64,000 nt of DNA from Nematopogon swammerdamellus (taxonomy: Eukaryota > Arthropoda > Insecta > Lepidoptera > Adelidae): positions 6,232,545 through 6,296,544 of the forward strand of contig OX336336.1 in NCBI GenBank assembly GCA_946902875.1. The letters are read 5' to 3'. A program made the translations under genes and the position numbers. Below, piece by piece: positions 9,946-22,100 of this stretch (the stretch's first letter is position 1; the number at the start of each line of letters is the position of its first letter). A model generated the notes under the pieces. The model worked only from the letters and a program-made list of their open reading frames with translations. It had not been told where the DNA came from and made no database searches.

Positions 9946-10357
9946 CAATAACTTGCGTAGTTAAGTTTATTTATAAACTGCCTAATCACAATTTTTTGGA
10001 AAACCAAACAGTATGTAACAACTTTGCAAATTTTACACAATTTTAATATTTTCATTTTAGAAGAAAGGTTTGACATTTTCTTAACAGATAAGTTGCACTT
10101 TTTTCTCACAGAAATAACGATTTCCTGATACAACAGTTTCCAGCAGTTCCTCATAAATAAATTTCAAATCGTACAATTAGTAATACTTACTTAGAGTAAT
10201 TAATAGAATTATGTTAAAATGACTAGGTATAGGGATGTGTTCTAAATCGGTGGGTTTTAAAAATCGCAATAAGCACAATAATACTGTTCATTTAATACTA
10301 AAATATAAAATAAAAATATCTAAAAGGGGCAATAAAGGTCACAATTCTTGTAAAGTG
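9946..10357. other. unannotated AT-rich spacer
   Basis: No gene or repeat seen. Confidence 0.4.
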
Positions 10358-10516
10358 CAGTGGTTCCCAAAAAGCGGTCCCCGGAACTGGACCCCTGGAG
10401 TCCGTTAGACTTAGCACAGATTATTCTATTTATTTTATTTGCTCTTTTGAATGTACCCTGCGATCGCCAATCCCTTGATAAGGGTTTCGCAGGATCACAA
10501 AGGTTGGAAACCACTG
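10358..10516 (+). mobile_element. short hAT-type MITE
   Basis: A 159-bp stretch from CAGTGGTTCCCAAA to TTGGAAACCACTG. The termini are inverted and match the common hAT end CAGTGGTTCCCAA. Flanking 8-mers (taaagtg / agataaag) do not match cleanly, so the target duplication is eroded or absent. Confidence 0.65.
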
Positions 10517-11423
10517 AGATAAAGGCCAATATTTTTACAGTTTATTGAAATACAACTTGTACCCACACAAAACGTACTTAGTTTGCTCGTGCTAAAATAA
10601 TGCTGCAATATTGACAAATAATATTCTATTCATAATCTATACTAGGGCCATCGAGACGAGATAAAGAATGTAAGCAAACTCTCAGGGGTTCATACAATTA
10701 TTGTCGGAGTCGAGATACATGGCGGCCGCTTAAATTGTTCGCACCTACCGCAGTGCTCGAGTATCTTCGTCGGCTGTGGAGAGGGCGTGTAGAATATCTA
10801 TAAACCCTGAACAGTGGTCATACCATAACATCATCAGCGGTGGCTGATGACTCCAACGACGTGTTCGCAACCTTGTTACGATTTTTTTTTGTGGTGAATT
10901 AATATCTTTCAAAGACTGTCTGGAGCTGCCAGGGTGTGGCTCCAAAATTATAATGGTCTGTAAACTTTGGTCACCACACACAATAAGAGCAATAACTCAA
11001 CAACAAAATTAACAATAATATAATAATGATAACAAATTCCTAACAATAAACCAAACAAAACACAGAAACGAAAGCACACTTTGAGCCCATAAAAATTTCG
11101 AGTAGGAATAAACTGATATTGACAAAAATGTTGACCCAAATGATTATTTATTCATAACGCAACTCAGTGAAGATTCGTTTGTTTACTTTCGTTATCTCGT
11201 CTCAGTGGTAGTGGACTTTAGTACCTAATTATTATCTACTTAACTCCTAAAGTGAGAGTAAGAGTGTAATACCTAAAATGGGAAGATACTTGCTTGCCGA
11301 AGCCTGGATTATCTGGATAATCTGCATATGGAAGCACTTGCATTTTACCAAAGGACGATACTACTGAATTAAATAAGATCAAACATGTTTGAAACTACAC
11401 AGGGTCACATTATGAAGTTGTAA
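10517..11423. other. unannotated spacer
   Basis: No frame with recognisable protein similarity and no repeat shared with the rest of the window. Confidence 0.4.
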
Positions 11424-11640
11424 TTTTTTTTTATGTAATCCGGTATGTGTGGCTGACTCAGAGGGGCCAAATATCACCAGTGAGAAGGTAAGTGCCGTAC
11501 CGGAGACTTCCCTTTGGATTGTTGGCTATACTGGACTAGAGAACACAGCCGACTTTGCTATGCCATCCAGTACGGTGGTGCCAACCCAGTCTGCTACAAT
11601 TGAGCCTACCATCTAGTAAAGGCAAAGGAAATGTAATGCT
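11424..11640 (-). mobile_element. SINE-like repeat, family B, reverse copy
   Basis: A T-run followed by the reverse complement of the repeat at 1-238 (shared words around ccggtatgtg, gaggggcc, ggagacttcc, ggtggtgccaac, tgagcctacca). The copies are well diverged. Confidence 0.6.
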
Positions 11641-11825
11641 TTATCTACATAATATGTCATATATTAATTTTTAGCATTAAGTATAACTAGAAAAACATTT
11701 CTTTGGTATAATTTTATGTTCCCATTTATTTCCAGTGTACACCAATTTCAAAATGGCCACTGGGGTCCAATTCAATGGTAGGTTAATTTTAAAGGGTGAC
11801 TAGAAAATTTCAACTTTAACTTAAA

Positions 11826-12067
11826 TTATGGAAACTGATACGGTTGGCTTCATCACCGTGATGTCAGCCCATAACGCCTTGGTGAACTACGTGCCATATC
11901 AGTGCTTCTCTTCGGTCGTGCCGGCTACACTGAACTGGACGGAAAACACGAACTATTTACACAGCCGTTTCAACCAACCTTTTATTCAGTGCGGCGGTAC
12001 CAACCTGGGCGTGTTGATGTTAAACCCTACCTGTAAGGTATATAAGGAAGGGATCTACAGTTACTAA
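11826..12067 (-). mobile_element. SINE family A, reverse copy
   Basis: Reverse complement of the SINE body from the 3' block to GGTAGGGTTTAAC. The 'ccttcccttata' part is present but the 5S-like head is missing. The copy happens to be open in one frame on the + strand, which is not a gene. Confidence 0.75.
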
Positions 12068-12824
12068 CATGTCACAGGGACAAACATGTAACCAAGTAAC
12101 ATATCTAAGTCCATGATAAAAGGTGTATTTGAATACAGGCGATACCATATAAATGGTTACTTATAATTTCCTATTGTAATGCTAAATTTTATAAACGTTG
12201 GTATTAATACTTGGTAAATTGCACAAAAATTAATCCATAGATATGTATTGTGTTTATATGCAGGATGTAACTTGCCTTTGATACGTAAATAGTAAAATTC
12301 TTCAAATGCTTCACTGGGAATTCAATTCACTGACAAACTAACACAGATGGAGCTGTTGCATACATACTTACGTCTATGGGAGCTAAAATGTTTCAGAAGA
12401 TGATTTAAACATAATATGTATAAACATTTTAACTTTTTAACTTACCTACGAGCAAACATAATATGAAAATGAAGAGCACGGGGGAAGAACCAGGAATGTC
12501 ATATTTTTTCCGAAACTGAACTAATAGCGCCATCTTGTAGAGAAATGGGTGGGCTATTTGATGTAATATTTAGGTTCGGCAAAAACAAGCCCTGTCATAG
12601 CTAAAAATCCAGTTGAAGTTTAGGCGTACGCGGGAATAATCGGGTATGTCCGCGCGTAATTCACAAGAACAAGAGATGTCAGCACATTGCGTCCTAGGTA
12701 GCGCTGTTTGTGCTGTCAAACATCAGTCAGTTGGCACCAGTTGGCGAACATTTTATGTCATTTTAAGGTTAGTTTTGAGTTTTGCAGTTCATTGGTGTTA
12801 TTTTTTTTTAAGATGTAATAATAA
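12068..12824. other. unannotated spacer
   Basis: No gene or repeat seen. Confidence 0.4.
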
Positions 12825-13052
12825 TTTCCCTTCTTACCTTTCTAGGACTAGGTGGTAGGGTTTAACCCACCCGGGTTGGTACCACCGCACTGAATAAAAC
12901 GTTGGTCGAAACAACTATGACTAAACGTAACTAGTTCGTGTTTCCGTCCAGTTCAGTGTATCGGCATAAACAAAAGGTAGCACTGCCATGGCACTTAGTT
13001 CACCCGGTGTTATGGGCTGACATCACGGATGTTGTGTGTCAGTTTCAATAAA
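12825..13052 (+). mobile_element. SINE family A, headless copy
   Basis: Runs from tttcccttcttacc through GGTGGTAGGGTTTAACCCAC, the TTGGTACCACCGCACTGAAT core and the 3' block to a short A tail. About 15 bases of the 3' block (aggtgatgtagccaa) are deleted near 13035. Confidence 0.75.
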
Positions 13053-13329
13053 AAATTATCTTGCTGATATTCCAACTACATTAAACATTAATTATTTGAA
13101 TTTTTCAGGTCCTGTACCGTTGTCAAAGCCTAAATTTACTGATCTTACAATTAACATAAACAAGGAATGTCACCGACATCCCTCGTTTTTGTAAATTTTT
13201 TAAATGCAACTTTTCCTTTGTGCCATTTTTTATACAAATTTGTTTAAACAATTTTTTTTTTATACTTTTAAATGAACCACAGATACATTTAAAATCAATT
13301 TGCAGAACAGACTATTGCTCTTAGGCCCA

Positions 13330-13452
13330 CTTGCACCAACACAAGTTCAATATATAAACCAGTTCAACTCGTTAAACTAGCACCCGTTGTATGTGTGAAC
13401 CGCGTTTAAATCCATAACTCGCTATTTAACTCTGAACTCGTGTTGGTGCAAG
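13330..13452. mobile_element. 123-bp inverted-repeat MITE
   Basis: Ends CTTGCACCAACACAAGTTCA and its near complement TGAACTCGTGTTGGTGCAAG. The subterminal parts (gttaaactag / ctatttaact) are also loosely symmetrical. No target duplication could be fixed. Confidence 0.6.
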
Positions 13453-13795
13453 ACGCGCTTAGTCTTAAAATGGTTGCATCACTCAATCTTAAACTTTAAA
13501 ATTCGATTTTCTCGAATTTATGTCTTGTTCTTCCCCCGAGGTCTTCAAATGATGTATACTTTATATGAGTTAGCTTCATGTACTTGGAAGATTGGAGTTT
13601 AATTTTTTCTAAAAAAAGCTCACATCTACAAAACAAGTAAAAAAACTTTAATTGCACATACATCTGGATGTTGAAAAATTGCAAATTCAAATATTAATAA
13701 TATTTTTATGAATGTAAAAGACAGTCCATATGTATCCACTTAGTTCTTAACTTTATTGCTTTAAAATAGCACATCAACTTCAATATTCTCACTCA

Positions 13796-15049
13796 TATAC
13801 AGGGTGTCCAGGGTCTGTTCAGCAATATCGAAATGAGCTATTGTATATCATCTAATAAACACATTAAAAAAAAGAAAAATGGTCCTATCCATACTAGTTT
13901 TCGAGATATGAATTTTCAAAGTTTTCAATTTAGTCAATCTATGCGCGCTCTAAGTGACCAGACCGCGGCGGTGCGGAGGAGGCGGGGCGGCGCGGCGGGC
14001 GCGCCGGCCGGGTCGAATGTTCGCTATAGCACCGCACCGCACCGCGCTGTTGCGCCCCCGCGCCGCCCCGTGTCGGCATCGCACGCTGCTATCAAAGGAG
14101 ACGCGGGCGCGGGGGGCGGGCGGCGCGCCGCGATGCCGCCCGGTGGCGGCATCGTGCGCTGCCATCAAAGGACGCCGCGCGGGCGCGGCGGGCGGCGCGG
14201 GCGCGGAGGGCGGCGCGCCGCGCTGCCTGTATGCGACCGACCTGCATTGCGCTTCAGTCCAGCCGGTCACGCGGCGCGGAAGATCAATGTGTGTCAGTCG
14301 GTCAGTATGTCAAGGGCGGCCGACCGTGTTGACGTATTTTTGGTAATTCGATTCGTAAATTGAATTAGTGAAAGTTTCGCGCTCGTGTTTAACATACGTA
14401 CTTGTTAAAAGTTCCATTCACGAATAACGAATATGTGGATATGTTGCTCGCGTATGGAGCAGCAAACGGAAATGGGCTTCAAACGCATTTATCTTGAAAG
14501 ATTTCCAAACAGGCGTCAGACTGCCGGTGCTGGCTGAAGTGATTGTGCGTGCATTGTACTGTTTACGGGAACATGGCAATCTAGACCCGCTACTGCATCG
14601 CCCGGGTCTCGTCATAATGCATCGAGCTGCAAGGAGATCACGTAGAAAACCTTCACATCATTTGAGGTATGTAGATAATCATTTACTTTTTACTGGCTAC
14701 ATACATACATACACCTACATGCCTTATTGCAGTGTAGTAGGTAGGTATGCTACGTCTTATATCGAAATCTATGATTCTCGCTCGTCAGCGCCGCGCGCGC
14801 CCCGCGCCCGCGCATCTCACGCCTCGCGATCGCGAACCGCGCGCCTCGCGCCGCGTCCCTCGCATAGCCCTACGCGGCCGTGCACAAGCATAGAGCGCGA
14901 TCACACTATCGTATGCATTTACTTTGTTAGAAAATGGCAAAATTGGAAATAATTGAGATTTAAAAAAAATTCTTTCATCACTGCACTTTACACACGATAC
15001 ATATCACGATCCTTCGATATTCCACATCACACTTTGGACACCCTATATA
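13796..15049 (+). mobile_element. TIR transposon remnant with GC-rich core and decayed DUF4817-like HTH
   Basis: The ends are TATACAGGGTGTCCA and the inverted TGGACACCCTATATA. The interior has an extremely CpG-rich block (about 13960-14280), a second GC block (14790-14890) and the broken helix-turn-helix segment described at 14425-14600. A catalytic domain is not visible, so this is a non-autonomous relic. The TA at the outer edges may be the target. Confidence 0.65.
14425..14600 (+). pseudogene. decayed transposon-encoded DUF4817-type helix-turn-helix
   Basis: Read across three frames: EYVDMLLAYGAANGNG, then KRIYLERFPNRRQT, then RALYCLREHGNL. The order (x-D-(I/M)-L-x-x-YGEA-x-x-N, R-x-Y-x-ERFPNRR, LRE-x-G-x-L) is the signature of the DUF4817 domain. 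That domain precedes DDE transposase cores in many insect elements. At least two frameshifts or stops break it. Confidence 0.6.
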
Positions 15050-15973
15050 AAGATCTGAGATGTAAAAGACATGAGAAATAAAAATATGGCACTATGTGGT
15101 AAAACCTACTCGTACAATAAAATGAGATAAAACTTATTTTAAATGGACGATAATAACTCGTCCGAAGTGTAAAATATAAGCGTAACAATTGACTAAACAA
15201 ACATGTTTAAAACATATCACATGTTAGGAAAACGACTTACAACTAAACAGCGAGATGGGAGCGTAATAATCGAGGAACGACTTGCTTACGGCTAGTCGTA
15301 TCATGTGACAGCCCTTATTCGTCAACTTATGTGATGTTTTGTGATTTTATTCAGCATTTAAATACTTTCATAGAAGTTTCTCGCAATCTTTACCCTTTGG
15401 CTGTAAAGCATAATTAATTTTCTTTTAATCCTTGATAAATCTATCCACAAAAATGCACCGTGACATACTATTCTCACACGGGCTTCACACACTCAATGTT
15501 TTCCAAAAGTATAGCTGCCATTTAAGTAAATATCAATATTTACTTAAAACTTAAGCTTATGTGGTGCTGATGTGCTGCTGGCATTCAGCCGTAAGCCGTA
15601 AGTAGGTTGCAGTAATACTGCTACCAAAATATTAGGTGTGTGCATAATTTTTATTGTGAATTGATTTATCCATCCAAAGGCTTAGTAAAATGACTGATGG
15701 TTGTCACTAAGTGTTTCAATGACCTACCATAGTGCTCGAAGCGTGCTCTATTGGAGACAAGTCCTTGTCTTTTTCACATTTAAAGTCAGAGTAGTAGTAC
15801 AATCGCGATCATAAGTGCTTCACCCCATTTTGCAAAGCGAATCATTTGCAGAGTTCACCCTGTGGAGTGGTGAAGCGAGGCGAGAGGGCGCTCGTGTCCG
15901 CGGGGTGACGTCGTTCGGTGGGCGTCAGGGCATTCGTGATCGCGACTGTAAGAGTTGACAAATGTGAAATAGT
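15050..15973 (-). other. AGPAT 3' UTR and flank
   Basis: Non-coding sequence after the AGPAT stop codon. It holds TTTATT at 15650-15655, which reads AATAAA on the gene strand. No repeat was noticed. Confidence 0.5.
15650..15655 (-). promoter_or_regulatory. candidate polyadenylation signal for AGPAT
   Basis: AATAAA on the - strand about 320 bases beyond the stop. A further one is possible near 15344. Confidence 0.4.
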
Positions 15974-16128
15974 TTAAACGACAACCTTGCGTTGGCTGAC
16001 TAGATCCTTGGAGGTGTTGTTGTATGCGTTGAGCATCTGCTGTCGCGTCAGCTCGGACAGTGCTTCGACGTCGTCATGCGTCAAGCCTCGCGTAGGAATC
16101 GGCGGCAGAGTCGTCACTACCACTTTAC
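15974..16128 (-). CDS. AGPAT: AGPAT exon 5 (terminal)
   Basis: Acceptor gcag just above 16128. Encodes the C-terminus from KVVVTTLPPIPTRGLT to SQRKVVV and TAA at 15974-15976. The VTTLPPIPTxGLT word is typical of AGPAT1/2 C-termini. Confidence 0.92.
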
Positions 16129-19100
16129 CTGCAAATTACATTTATTTATTAGTTTTTGTCCATGGCTCTGATTGGGTGAAATTGTCTATTTGCTAAGGTA
16201 GAACATCAACTAACCCTATGTAAAATTCAAAATTTACAAGCTATCTGGATATTGAGTTTAGGAAGTAAACAACACAATTTTATAACAGCCGTTTATAGAT
16301 TTACTTTTTTGACAGGCAGTCTGGGGTGTGTCTAAATCTGGTGCATACTAAATTCAAACTGTTCGTTCATGCATTTCTCCTAAACATATTTTTTTGAGAA
16401 AAACAGCTATACCTCGTTTTGTATAAAAAGCTATTTAAAAAATTCTGATGCATTTATAGCGACAACTTACCGGGCTCAAAAGACTTGGTCTCGTCATCCA
16501 GGAAGTAGTATTGGCTGAAGACGACGGGCATGACTGGGATCTGAGCTTCGATGGCCAGGTAGAACGCTCCCTTCTTGAACGGCTGGATCGTTCCAGTGTT
16601 GTAGCGAGCGCCCTCGGGGAAGATCCACAGCTTCGTCTGTTGTTATGCGATGCAAACATTCAGTTACTGTACTTTCACATGGACAAAGTGTTACGACCCC
16701 TAAACATTTCAACGTTACATACCATTGATTTTATAACCCTGTCGGGACAGATAGACCACTCCATATAAAAAATTTGGTAACGTTGTAAATCGTAAAACCA
16801 ACAGAGGGCGTTAATAATTTTTCTTGATGTTGTCGTAAAACAAACAGGTGGCGTTAATGTTTGTTAATACTTCTATACTAAGGGCGCTATCTAGTTGAAA
16901 TACAACAGTATCTAGGTACCTTTAATTGCCACTAGGCTGTAGAATTACTGCTACTAGACAAAAGATGGCGCTTTCATTTATATTTATAAAGAACATTATT
17001 TATGTAAATTCCAAAATTTTTAATTATATTTGAATAATAAAATTATGACAATTTACAATTAAACTAACACTTCTTATCAAATTAAATAAAATAAAAAAAT
17101 GTTTTGAAAATAATTTGGTATACGGAACAAAATATTATTATGATTGTAATTTCCTGTTTGTGCGCTTTTAATAGATAGATCCACAGAGCACGGAATACCC
17201 CCGCGCGCGCGCGCGCGGTATTCCGTGCTCTGTGGATAGAACGTATTTATTTAGTTGAACAGTTAAACAAATACTCGTCACTCTTCACTCTAATAATGTC
17301 AGCATTGTATGTAAAAAAAAAAATATGAAAACTGCCTTAAAAAATTTATGAAATTAAAAAAATCGAACCCTAGAGTTGAAGGCGGTGCTAAAGAAGGCTA
17401 CACAAAACACAAATCACAAAGCATATCATCCACGCATGTTTTCTTTCATGTATCATTTTTGCTTGCTTTAGCAACGCCTTCAACTCTAGGGTTCGATTTT
17501 TTTTATTTCATACATTTTTGAAGGCGGTTTTTATATATTTTTTTAAATAGTTTTTTATTTCAGTTTTTTTTTGGAATTTTTTGCTATTAATGTACTCGGC
17601 GGAATCGCTCGACCTTCGGCCTCGCGATTCCGCCTCGCTTTCCAGTCTGATCTCGACCAAATTAAAATGGAACCACCTCATGGTTATCCCCTTTCAAAAA
17701 AAAAAAAAAAGAATTTTCAAAATCGGCCCACAAAGGGTGGGTTTAATGTCTTTGGCCCACAATAATTGACGGAGTAATCGCGTAACAAACATCCAAAAAA
17801 AGAAAACATACCGTCGAATTGAGAATCTCCTAGGTCTAAAGTAAATTGCTCGTGAAGACAAATTCAACGAGCCCAAACACGATGGGTTTATCATGTGTAG
17901 TTTAGGAATTCCTATGGCCACCTTCCGTCTCCGTCATCAGACCAGCTCGATGGTACTCGTACTCGTATTATAATATATTAAGCGCATCTGGCCGGTCGGA
18001 AAAGATTTCAAATTTAGAATATTCATGAAACAAGGGTCCGAATATGAATGACAATATCGATTCATGTATTTCAATACAATGACAGAGAAAATTTCTAAAT
18101 ATTAGGTACCTATTTAATACTTTTTAGTTCTAGTTTATTTTTTTTTAAGTCGGTTTTATATTTTTAAAACAATATTACATAAAAAACAATAATCGAAATC
18201 GAATAATCGAAATCGGTTGAAGTGGTACAGAATTATTCGCCATGTGTCAAACTGCAAATTGCTGAAAAAGTCCACATCACAAAAGTTTTGCTGAAGGTAA
18301 CCACACACCAATAGTATTTTGTTGCTTTTTCATAAACCGCTCAATCAATTTCAATAAAATTTCAATGGGAGCACCTCTGAAGTATGACCTACCAAACAAA
18401 AAAAGAATTTTCAAAATCAGCCCCCAATTAACACGTTGAACGCCATACGACCCACCGGTGGGCCTAGCGTACTTTTCCGTTCGGGCCAAGCCAAACTCAT
18501 TATATCCGTAATTTTCATCAACTTGAGATTTTCATCACAAAGTTTATAAAATGCGGTAATTTGTAAGGAAAATAAAAATTTGCGACTTTTACCGTCTAAT
18601 TTTCGAGATATAGCAAAAGGCTCACGGGTGGATCGTGTGACCTCCTATGAAGGATTTGTATTTTTCTGTTGGCTGGGGCCGCGGGGTCACGCCGCGGCCC
18701 ACCCGTTGCGCGCGCGCCGCGGACGCAACGATCAATCCCGGACGCAGCCGGCGTCGACAATTGAGGATGTTTTACGCTTTTCTCGCCAAAAATTGATTAT
18801 TTTGAAGATTTCGAGTTAACACAAGAAGCGCTAACGCAGTTAGAAAACATCGAGATAGATCTTCTGAACCGTAGTTTCGGAATAGATTCTATGAAGACGT
18901 AGTTCAGCCAACGAAAAGAAGATGCTGTCGAATTCTTTTGTCGGAGAGTGAGGATAGCGACGATGAAATGCGTATAGAAAGACGGAAGAGAATGAAACAC
19001 ACTCTGGAAAGGAAAGAGGGATTGGCCAGAAAAGTGAGAAGAACATGTCACCAATGTTATGCAAAGAACGTACCAATAATGGGTAGCAAACAGGCTAAAA

Positions 19101-22100
19101 CCAAGTCGAAAAAAGTATCCACTTATTGCCAAAGCAGCCCAACTAAACCATTCATTTGTTTGCCTTGTTTTAACAAGACTCACGGATAATTCTTTATTGT
19201 TTATGGTTAAGAGCCAAATGGTTAAGATGATTGATTATTTTAAATACTGAAGTGTCATAATGTTGTGATAGTTCAATTTCATAAATATTTTCTTTTGTTC
19301 AATTTCATAAATTATTTTCGTAATAAATAATGTCTTCTTATTTGGTAATGAAGAAAATATTATGTTCATTTTTATTTTGACGAATATTTTCTTATTATTT
19401 TCTGGTTTTATTAATTCTATTAATAAAAATATTATTTTCTACCTTATCGTTAAGAGCAGCCCTAGCATAGTTACAATTAACTTAATAAAAAACTACAAGT
19501 TTCTATTGGATTTGAAAACCACGCCGTCCGCTTCGACTACAAGGCCATGCGGCTCACTTCCATATTGGCTTTGTAGCTGCGCTCTGTGGCTTGTAGGAAG
19601 CGTTTACGTAGGACCTCTCACGCGGCTCACCGGTGACCCCCATGACCTGAATAGTTCAGTAAGGAAAGGCTCACGCTCAGGCTATGATACACGGTGTAAG
19701 AATAATGTACAACTAATAAGACATAGATTAGCTAAAACCTCAAAAAGTTTTATTTGTAATAGTGTTAGATTTTATAATAAACTGTCTTCTAACATAAAAC
19801 AATTAGATGATGATAATTTCAAACGACAGATTAAATTAATGTTAATTGAAAAGAGTTATTACAGGATGCATTAACTGACCGTAATTTTATCTAAGAGTTT
19901 GACTACTGTTTTTTCCACTAACAAACTTTGACAATTTGACAATTGGATACACTTTGTATCATTAAATTTTTTTATATGACTTATTACCATACATCGGAAT
20001 CCGCGGGGCACGAATGATTCAAGGTTGTTTAGTGATGGGACAATGTATCCACAAATATCGAAAATCGATCGTTATTTTAGAATAATATGAAATAATGTCG
20101 ATTATTAAAACTAAGAGTATTTCTATAGAAAATAAGATATAATAAACAAATGTTGTATTTACTTTGTAGGTACAATACAAATCTGTTCAAACCACAATAT
20201 TAGTTTTATTAGTATGGAATAGAAAGAATTTGATTTTTTTTACCAACTTACACGTGTTACATCATAATGATATTGAAGACTTTTTTGTTACTGTTATGAA
20301 ACTGAATCGATTAGGCTATAAAAATCAACCACCTATTTTTTTATTTAAGCACATAAAAAAATATTTTACCTAAAAAAAAGCCAAGGTCCAAAAAAATAGG
20401 TCTTACAAAATTAGTTCATAGTAAGCTAAGGGGGGGTTCTGTATCGGAAATAGATCACTTTTGAAGAACAAAGAATTTTTTTTTCACAAAATTTTTTTTT
20501 TTTAATGTTATGTAAATGTAAAAAAAATTTTTTCTTAATCGTTTCGGTTTCGTGCTAGGAACAAAAAAGTCTTCCAACACGTATATCTCTTTCTTTCAGA
20601 AATTGTGAAAAACCACAATTTTAGTTTTATTGGTATGGAATAGAAAGCATTTAATTTTTTTTACCAACTTACACGTGTTACGTCATAATGGTCATGAAGA
20701 CTTTTTTGTTACTGTTATGAAACTGAATCGATTAGGTTATATAAATCAACCACCTATTTTTTTATTTAAATACCTACATAAAAAATTTTTTTACTTAAAA
20801 AAAGCCCAAGGTCCAAAAATTTTTATATAGGTTTTACTCCCTATATGATACAGAACCCCCCCTTAGCGTACTATGAACTAATTTTGAAAGACCTTATATA
20901 AATATGTATTATATTTACTTAATCGTTAACATAAAGTATACATGTTTATATAAGTACTGTAGGTATATAAGTATTCAGGTCTGAAATATGACATGAATAA
21001 AACACAATAAACAAATAAATATGAGTATCGATAACAGTGTCGATTGTTTATTGATCGCCGTAGTCAATCCCTAACAAGGTCGTATTCGTGCCCCGCGGAT
21101 TCCGATGTATGCTTATTACATCTCTTTGTAATAAATGTAAACTAATTTTTATTTATTTTTTGACTTGATATAATATGAAGTATCAAAATTGACGATGGCA
21201 CTATACACCAGATATAGGTAATTTAAATAGGCAGTGTGGTCAAATTCTTCAGTATTCATGTTTATGCTGTAAATATTAATGCTCTTGTGAGCGGAAGTAT
21301 GGGTTAATTATTTGTAAGTTACTATAATATAATACTTATAAGGTACTAACAAAACATTGTGACTTGCGAAGTTTGTTTGTCAGTTCTTCTTCGCATTGAA
21401 TTTAGAACTGGCGGAATTTTCGACATGTCCAAGCGTAGGTTACCTACCTATGGATGAAATTATACAATAAACAATAAACAATAAACCGGTGAGCGGTGAG
21501 CCCCGTGGCCCAAACGGAAATACTGGATTTTTCATGTGGCGTTGAACGTGTAAGATTGTAATTTCCTGTTTGCGGTTTTACTCCGGTCCAAAGAGTTTAC
21601 AAACTCTTTGGTTGTACCTAGCTCCGCTTATTTGTTGTTATATCCGCTATAGTAACACATATTCTGTGAAAATTTCAACGGGCTACCTATTACGGTTCAA
21701 GAGATACAGCCCTCGGACAGACAAACGGACGGACGGACAGACAGACTGCGGAGGCTTAGTAATAGGCTTCCGTACAGGGATACGGAAACCTAAAAATAAG
21801 GGGTGAAATAGGGGTGAAAGTTTTTGTATGGGGAATCCATGATTTCTCTAAGTAAGGATATGAAAATTTATTATCTAGGCTTTTGGCACAGATTACTCAA
21901 TAGTTACTGCTTTTGGTAAGAAATCATGAATAATGGTCAGGAAGAGGAAGGGGGAGAGAAAAGAAGGGGGAGTGGGTGGGAGGTACGTTTGTCAGCCTCG
22001 GTAGCTCAGTGGTGCAGGCAACCCTGGGCGCGGTCAACACTTGGATGGGTGACCGCTCGACCATTGGAGGCTGACCGTGGTTCGGATTCCACGTAAAACT

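Larger units (their letters stand above)
19675..21486 (+). mobile_element. 5'-truncated Jockey/CR1-group LINE inserted in copy 2 (itself interrupted)
   Basis: Comparison with copy 1 defines the insert exactly: it splits ggctcac|cggtgagc. It starts in the last part of an ORF2, frame GYDTRCKN ... SFICNSVRFYNKLSSNI ... FKRQIKLMLIEKSYY, ending TAA at about 19874. It has an AT-rich 3' UTR and ends in CAATAAA repeats (21464-21486), as LINEs do. A TIR element (19988-21111) split its 3' UTR. No clear target duplication is visible at the outer ends. Confidence 0.75.
18432..21550 (+). mobile_element. piggyBac-derived element nested in copy 2, interrupted
   Basis: TTAA at 18428-18431 followed by CACGTTGAACGCCA; the right end TGGCGTTGAACGTG stops at 21550. 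Structure is as at 5730-7033. The LINE insertion at 19675-21486 lies inside its right part. Confidence 0.72.

Noticed and set aside
11828..12067. A 79-codon + strand frame starting ATG
   Set aside because: It lies wholly within a reverse SINE copy.
13833..14363. Frames of 106-176 codons rich in R, A, G and P
   Set aside because: They come from the CpG-rich block of a transposon remnant; several overlapping frames on both strands are open there only because of base composition.
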